The notes beneath the pieces are model-generated. The model searched no databases, was not told where the DNA came from, and worked only from the letters and a program-made list of their open reading frames with translations. The translations under genes were made by a program, and so were the position numbers. This document shows positions 58,357 through 64,000 of a stretch of DNA of 64,000 nucleotides, in pieces. Numbering within the stretch: position 1 is the stretch's first letter; each line of letters begins with the position of its first letter. The stretch comes from Heterobilharzia americana (Eukaryota > Platyhelminthes > Trematoda > Strigeidida > Schistosomatidae). The stretch is taken from contig OX104134.1 in assembly GCA_944470555.2 (NCBI GenBank), positions 57,031,890 through 57,095,889 on the forward strand, given 5' to 3'.

Positions 58357-59580
58357 TCTGTTGACCTTAAGGTGTTGTGGTAGTGTCGAAGTTTGAAGGC
58401 AGTATCGAGTATAGGTATGTCATGCCAATCAGGACTTCATTAGAACTCACGTGGCTGTGTGACGTAAAATTATTCTCTTATATAACGACAACTAATGATG
58501 TACATCACAGATGTCCACTGTCATCATCCTTTCTCAACTTGTTATAGGTAGACTGATGGATATAACCTATTTTACCACCAACTTCGCAGCGATAGACTTG
58601 TTTTTGGGATCCGTCTGGTTGATTTTGAGTACACAAACCACAGAGTTTTGTTAGACAAAGACACTGACAAAACTCAAGGTCTTGTGAACAGCTTGACCGG
58701 AAATCTCATAATGTTTGGTATATATTGCACCCGTGCTTCACGATTGTTCTGCACTGAATCGTACTTTTAAGATAGATTACAGTGGAAGAACGCGTTGACA
58801 ACACCTACTTGGGGAGTTGCATCTGTCCAAATAGGTCTGTTGTGACAAAATATTAGCTCGTATAGAAAAAGCTCATTCCACATTTTCCAACCTACTTCAC
58901 CTTTGATACTGTTTAGATATTTAACCATCTATTGAAGAGTGAGTAAGCCACTCTGCGGTTCGTCCTGTGACAAGAGGTCCGAGTGAGTATGAGATATGAA
59001 GAGGTTACAGGTTTTCGAACATAGCTGTCTTCGGAGTACCGCTAGCATGTGATAGTTTCACTGCGTGGGCAATTTTGGAATACTGGGCAAGAAAGGTAAG
59101 TCAGTCGATGATGTTGTGAACCTTCAGCTGTTGAGATGGTTAAATTTTTTACGTATACTGAAGTGCCATTTACCTCGAAGTGGCATGCCAGCCGAAGGAG
59201 TAGTGGGGCATAAGAAGACTGAATGGGTAGACTAGGACATGTAAGCGGCCCATGAAGTCTTTTGCTATTGATCTCATTTACATAGGCTGTCAGTACGGGG
59301 TCTTAAAAATGACGAGCATAAATATTCGGAAACTCCTTGTGATCTGGTCTGATATTGGTCATAATTGCATAGGTGTATACTCTTTGTCATTTTTTAATTT
59401 TGTATATCTTCATTTACATCCATCTATTTTCTCTTCCGAATCTCATACGCTTTTATGTTCTTCCGTGTCATCGTCTTCCCATAAACCTCTCGCTTGCATG
59501 CTACTGTGTGTTTTGCAACTAAACCGACGCACTTTAGTAGCAGATTTCTCGTTGATTCGCCTGTGTTTGAAATCAGTTTT
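58357..59580 (+). mobile_element. RTE-A + strand copy, right portion (host continues)
   Basis: Resumes as VDLKVLWQCRSLKAVSS, completing the DREVLWQCLSLKGVPS block broken at 57112. It continues through a decayed palm and C-terminal region (VGEWVD-type stretch and QLLRWLN near 59130) to a 3' UTR with a CTCGCTTGCATGCTACTGTG stretch (59489-59508), shared with 33720 and 52010. Many stops. Confidence 0.65.
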
Positions 59581-60321
59581 TTGAGTCATGGAGTTTCAGA
59601 ATAGAACCTTCATCATAACTTGTTTAAGTAGTATTAAGGATATGAAAGGTCATTGTTTGTAAACCATAACTAATACTGATTGGGAACAAAATGTCTAGCT
59701 AAATTATTGTTTCATTTTTACAGGAGCAGGTTAGAAATATCCAGCAAGTACTATCAAGTTTGTGTATGAAGTTTCAATGGAAAGTGTTTGGAGTTTGACG
59801 CACGCTCTTTTCATGACGTGTAACTAACAGTAGTTGAGTCGGTTAGTCTTATTCAATGTTGCCTAAGAAACGTAGAGAGAGTGAGAGGAGGTTACTGTTT
59901 TTTAATGTGTGAGCACTGTATAGACAAAGACTTGACTTAAATAATACCTGTTTCGATATTTGCTTCATGCTATTCGTGATGTGTATGGTCTTCATCTTGT
60001 GTATAGCATCTTGTTGCTCTGAACACATTTCCGTATATGCTTGTGGTTTTTCTTAATCCCTTATTGCCTTCGTTCATATTTTTCTTCCCGCTGTTCTAGT
60101 CTTTGTCCTAAATCAGTTGGTCAAGCTGTAATTCATATGACATTAGTGGGTATCATTTGTTTTTTTAACGAAACAGCAAGTGGAAATAATTTATATCAAA
60201 TACGTTATGTACTAACGCAATATATTTCGATCAGCTCATTCCATCTGGTCACACTTGTCGTGCATACTTTTATGAAATATGACAAGCATAAATGGGTTTA
60301 AAAAATAATCCGTTCAATAAT
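59581..60321. other. ZUP1 intron segment, nothing recognised
   Basis: AT-rich. The 86-codon frame at 60041-60301 shows no family features. Confidence 0.45.
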
Positions 60322-60604
60322 AAAGGATCAAACCGCAATGATACTTGTAATCTCCTGTTGCTGTACAGGGCCGAATTGCTCGACCTTTGTTGGCAGATGG
60401 GCTCCTATGTGGTGGCTGTCGTGCCCCAGTGGGTTGGTGGTTAACTTTCTGGCGTTTGAAGCAAAGAGTAATGGGTCCGAACCTCAGTGGGAATAACATT
60501 CACTGGGGTGCAGACACGCCCAGCTGACGAGACCCAAATGGAACGAAACGCGCGTCCTGGATTCCTCTACTAGTCACCAAGATCAGTATAACGAAAGGAT
60601 CAAA
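60322..60604 (+). mobile_element. SM-alpha-type SINE with hammerhead ribozyme and target-site duplication
   Basis: A 261-bp element (60333-60593) between exact 11-bp copies of AAAGGATCAAA (60322-60332 and 60594-60604). A pol III-like promoter is visible: TGGTTAACTTTCTGG (60437-60451) as A-box-like and GGTCCGAACCT (60474-60484) as B box. A hammerhead ribozyme lies near the 3' end. The combination is the hallmark of schistosome SM-alpha repeats (established knowledge). Such elements carry no protein and rely on LINE machinery. Confidence 0.85.
60515..60575 (+). ncRNA. Hammerhead ribozyme (schistosome type)
   Basis: Core CTGACGA at 60524-60530 and GAAA at 60545-60548. Stem I is CCAG (60520-60523) paired with CTGG (60557-60560). 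The very short stem III is the palindrome ACGCGCGT followed by C at 60556, so predicted self-cleavage is just after 60556. The stem II bases (GACC...GGAAC) carry a mismatch relative to the usual GUCC/GGAC, so activity may be reduced. The segment GCGCGTCCTGGATTCC is the conserved schistosome 3' half. Confidence 0.85.
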
Positions 60605-61099
60605 ATGTTAATACGCGGGTTAAATTATTGATGGGAAGAGGAAAGCAATATATAAATCACCGTTGATCTTAAGGCTAAATAATCACCAACAAATGTTTGA
60701 TTTTGTGGCAGTTATTATTAGCTGAAAGTGTATTTTTGAGTAATCAATTGTTGTCTAACACTACTTTGAGGAACTTGTTTTTGAAAATAACCTGTATTTT
60801 GAAAGGGTATAATACTTAAGTGTTTGAACAGGTTTAACTAGAAACTTTATCCCTTATTGTATTGTACTTCTATTATCCCTTAGTAAGATCTTCCATCCTT
60901 CTCATGAAATTAAGTCTGTTTTGGTAAAGCTACCTGAATATTTCATAAGAAATCAAATGGAAACACAGCTATAGATTTACTGTCGTCGTATTGTATCATG
61001 TACTACTGTGTTTTCTTTGTGTGACTTTTTACATTTTTTTGTATAATTTTCTAACTTTTATCTACTTCATTGCTTTCTGTCTTCACTTTATGCTAATAG
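60605..61099. other. ZUP1 intron segment, nothing recognised
   Basis: AT-rich. It ends in TATGCTAATAG, the acceptor of the catalytic-His exon. Confidence 0.5.
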
Positions 61100-61162
61100 G
61101 CTGTTACATTGCCCATGCTTTTACAACATGAAGGTCATAGCCGCATAGTGATTGGTGTTGAG
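61100..61162 (+). CDS. ZUP1: ZUP1-like exon with catalytic histidine
   Basis: A 63-bp exon, phase 0 at both ends, encoding AVTLPMLLQHEGHSRIVIGVE. It aligns directly with the YLQHQGHSRTVIGIE-type block of animal ZUP1. The candidate catalytic His is the CAT at 61136-61138, within GHSR (His491 in the human protein, from memory). The acceptor is CTAATAG and the donor GTAAGC at 61163. The exon is intact and highly conserved, unlike the two earlier exons with frame breaks. Confidence 0.85.
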
Positions 61163-62137
61163 GTAAGCAGTCATTACTGAATGCCTTATTTATCTCATTT
61201 ATATGGTGAAACAATCGTGTAAAATCTTTATAATATGTATATTGTAGATAGAAAACGAATGTATGAGAAGTGTTGGTACGTTAAATTTTGAAGCATATAT
61301 TCTTCAACGAACAAAGGGTGGAAAAAGTTGTCAACTTCTGCGAAATAGTTTCTACGGCTGAAGAATGTGGTTTATAAGAGAACCAGTTGGTCATAGTTGT
61401 AACTTACAGTGATCTGTTTTGAAAATCTATTCAGTCATATTATTACATAAAGCTATGCAGATTTGTGTATCTGTGCCTGTTAATGTGTTTCATATTGGCT
61501 AAAGTATATTTTCCTCAAGTTCAGCTTTGTTCTGTGTCTGTGGGTCGATTAGCAGTAATGTACTATATTTATTTCTTTTTAGTTTCTTATTGAAACATTC
61601 TTTGTAAGAAATTATTGCTGTATGAATCTGATCCACTCTTTTCTTTCTAATCATGTATGGTATACCTTTTGCGCCCGCCTATTATTTAAAATAGAAAATT
61701 ACCCATTCTCTTAGAATGAAATGCAGTTGCAACCAACAAACGTGAACGATTGGAAAACTTACACACAGATGGCTCTTGCTAATCTAACCACATTTGTATT
61801 GTCTCAGGTGAAACTGTCGAGATACATCGTCCATCCTCAAGCCAACGAGATCGCTGTCTGTCGTTTGGATAACCTCAATAACTTTTATGTGACAGATTTC
61901 TTCCTATCCCTGTCAATCATTATAGGCTCTATGCTCATTTTTCTCCATGTCCTGAATTTGTCAAACAAATCGGGTCTACCCAAGCCGTTGTCAATACGTT
62001 TCATGCGATTTATAAATTGGTATTGCCAGCTGACTTAACATATCTACATGATTTCAGATGAACAAAATAACGAATTTGTGTTATGGTTTTACTGAAACTT
62101 ACTAAGTAGTGTTTTGTGTACTGCGTGGTAGAGCTAA

Positions 62138-62201
<64 letters not shown>

Positions 62202-62588
62202 TTTGTCCGATAAACATCAAACAGATCACTTTTTGTAGAAACCTCGATTGACTTTCGTTATAGTTTCCCGCCTAGTTGTCGCCTAGTCACTTGAAACTTA
62301 GCATCTTGTAAAAAATGTCGCGTTGGTACTCAGATTAAATCAGTCCATTAGCTACCATGAATACGAAGTAAGTGAAAACTGATTACTACAGCGTTTACTG
62401 TGATATTCGTTCATTTTAAATGTCGCAGGAAATTTACCAGTAGTATCGAGATTTCAAATTATTTCTATACTACTTCGTGAGTTTAATTTATCAGCTGAAT
62501 ACCTCTGTGCTTTAAATTGCTTTGTAGTTGCAAATTTTAAACGAATTGCTCATGCAATATGATTCGTGTATCTCTTCACTTCTTCTAG
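61163..62588. other. ZUP1 intron with AT microsatellite
   Basis: Contains the (AT)n run at 62142-62200. The 105-codon frame at 61721-62038 includes YIVHPQANE, which faintly recalls the HPQANG motif of Ty3-like integrases, but the flanking residues do not follow the family. It ends in a CTTCTTCTAG acceptor. Confidence 0.5.
62142..62200. repeat. (AT)n microsatellite
   Basis: About 29 AT units, the longest dinucleotide run in the window. Confidence 0.95.
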
Positions 62589-62843
62589 GTGGATGAGGAT
62601 GAAAAACCGATAGCACTGGTAGTTTTAGATCCTGATGTACCACCTGAGGCTATGCGTCAAGTTATCAAGGCTGCCGATTATTCTGTATCTAATCCCAATG
62701 CAGATCTGTCACGTCTTTCCTTTGGTCCTTATCATTGGATGGATGTTTTAGGAAGTATGCGCGTGGATATAACCCAGCTGGTTCAACCACAATATCAAGT
62801 GCTTCAAATTAATGGATTGATAGAAACAGATATAGACTTACAG
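62589..62843 (+). CDS. ZUP1: ZUP1-like exon with catalytic aspartate
   Basis: 85 codons, phase 0 on both sides, joining VDEDEKPIALVVLDPDVPPE to the GVE of the previous exon. LVVLDPDVPPEAM matches the LLILDPGCPSREM-type block of ZUP1, with the candidate catalytic Asp at 62628-62630. The rest reads HWMDVLGSMRVDITQLVQPQ and YQVLQINGLIETDIDLQ, matching the KHKQYQILAVEGAL-type C-terminal strand. The 30-residue stretch between them is longer than in human. The acceptor is CTTCTTCTAG and the donor GTATGA at 62844. About 10-20 C-terminal residues are missing and must lie beyond the window. The first GTG is not a start codon. Confidence 0.85.
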
Positions 62844-62935
62844 GTATGATTAGATCAATTACTTTCTTTATACTTTGTGTTATTATTACGTAGCAACCTG
62901 AACAACCTGTAACACTGATGGAACAAAGTTGGTCT
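62844..62935. other. Start of last seen ZUP1 intron
   Basis: About 90 bp between the donor at 62844 and the right arm of the inverted repeat. No coding or repeat features. Confidence 0.5.
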
Positions 62936-64000
62936 TTGAATAATCGTATATTTCTGAAGATTATCGGGATGCGAATCTCCTTGAAATCAAGGTTGTAGTA
63001 TAAATCATTCGTCATTTTCTTTCCGCAGCCACCTCTTTATTTGGTCATATGATTATTATGTTTATTGGTAAACCTATCCACAAGCGTATAAGTACTTCTT
63101 GGCTAATGCTCTTAGAATAGTTCAGTTACGACTAAGAAGTAGCTATAATTTGAGTATACCCTTCCAGAGAACATGAAATTCTTAACTGCTGTAGTGGTTC
63201 ATTACTGTAGTCAGAATCTTGGGGAATTCAGTTACCGCTAGAAGTATTTTAAGTATCCACTTGTACTTTCTGTTGACTTCAAATCAAACGATACAGGTGA
63301 TGATGTTCACTGCAGGTTTTCGAACCTTCATCAAATAGATAATGATGCCATATAACAGTAATCATTAAATCCCTTTCAGTGTAGTTTGCAAATTCCTCGC
63401 ACGAGTTTCCTTCATGCTGATAGACCTTCCGTCTACCCTTAACGTCAGTTGGTTGGAGGCAATCGACACAACGCCCTAGGTTTCGTGCTTGTCGGCACTC
63501 ATCAGCAGAGCGCATCTGGAACCCCGACGGAACTTATGTCCTGCCTGAGACTCGAACCCAGGCCGTCCAGTGTTGTAGCCAGCGACGTTACCACTGAGCT
63601 ATTCGGCCCGCGACTGATTGCTTGTAGGACTAGACAACATGAAACTGGTCACCATCCAGCAACCAATCAATACACCCTTATGGCGCTCACTTCTGAGTTC
63701 ATTTGCACTTACAATTTAAAAGAGACATTACTGAAAACACCTCTTCTAGATTAATAATAATTCAGTTCGCTTTCAGTTAAGAATTATGTAACACCTAGAA
63801 ACAGTATATCAGCACTTCCAATCTGTTGTGCGTGGTTCATAGTCTGCCAATAGATACACCGTTTTCAGTTAGTCCTGATAGCATGCACAGAGTTATTACG
63901 CATCAATAGATGCATTTCAGTCAACTGTAAACGTGATGAGAAGAGTATCTATTTCCGAACTTGTTGACTGAAGACAGATGTCTGAAGATATTTCACAAAA
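62936..64000 (-). repeat. 1,065-bp inverted repeat, right arm (runs off window)
   Basis: Reverse complement of 45650-46714 with matching coordinates throughout. The frames at 63279-63515 (-) and 63449-63754 (+) translate exactly as their partners in the left arm. Since the match continues to base 64000, the end is not in view. It begins 92 bp after a ZUP1 donor site. Confidence 0.85.
63450..63609 (-). ncRNA. tRNA-derived SINE head with hammerhead-like core (right arm)
   Basis: Mirror copy of 46041-46200 on the - strand: A box at 63591-63601, B box at 63548-63558, hammerhead CTGATGA at 63499-63505. It has the same imperfect cleavage-site region as the left arm. Confidence 0.7.

Noticed and set aside
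61721..62038. 105-codon frame with HPQAN, possible Ty3-like integrase
   Set aside because: Only five residues match the motif; no catalytic Asp/Glu, zinc site or neighbouring integrase sequence is visible.

Overview
The window looks like a repeat-packed intronic stretch of a trematode genome, most likely Schistosoma or a close relative. The evidence is the mix of RTE-like and CR1-like non-LTR retrotransposons, a tRNA-like short element carrying a hammerhead ribozyme (the schistosome SM-alpha type, by established knowledge), AT-rich filler, trinucleotide-tailed insertions, and one host gene with very large introns. There is no operon, no bacterial feature and no CRISPR array.

Host gene: on the + strand I can assemble six exons of a ZUP1 (ZUFSP) orthologue, the zinc-finger-containing K63-specific ubiquitin peptidase: 29188-29356, 38129-38318, 41163-41465, 53279-53339, 61100-61162 and 62589-62843. 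They cover the helical ubiquitin-binding stretch and nearly all of the catalytic domain, with candidate Cys (38244), His (61136) and Asp (62628) catalytic residues. The zinc-finger exons upstream and the last exon downstream are not seen. Exons 2 and 3 each need a one-base frame correction, so the gene is either newly broken or the assembly has small homopolymer deletions.

Repeats by region: 1-6 kb holds a nearly full-length RTE-like element (family A) with a 13-bp target-site duplication, then a decayed A fragment. 7.3-18.9 kb is a cluster of CR1-like elements, mostly on the - strand and lying end to end. 19-20.4 kb is a second RTE-like family (B). 20.4-29.2 kb is decayed DNA with CR1 and A fragments. 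From 29 to 63 kb the ZUP1 introns are loaded with A copies on both strands, B copies with (AAT)n tails, two copies of a 1,065-bp inverted repeat carrying a tRNA-like promoter and hammerhead-like core, a 261-bp hammerhead SINE with an 11-bp target duplication, and AT microsatellites.

Best leads: the split ZUP1 gene with its frame breaks and unusual residues around the catalytic Cys; the apparently perfect inverted repeat carrying ribozyme-like sequence; the hammerhead SINE; and RTE-A copies that share the same dead codon, one of them inserted into another A element. Family names A and B are mine; no database search was possible.
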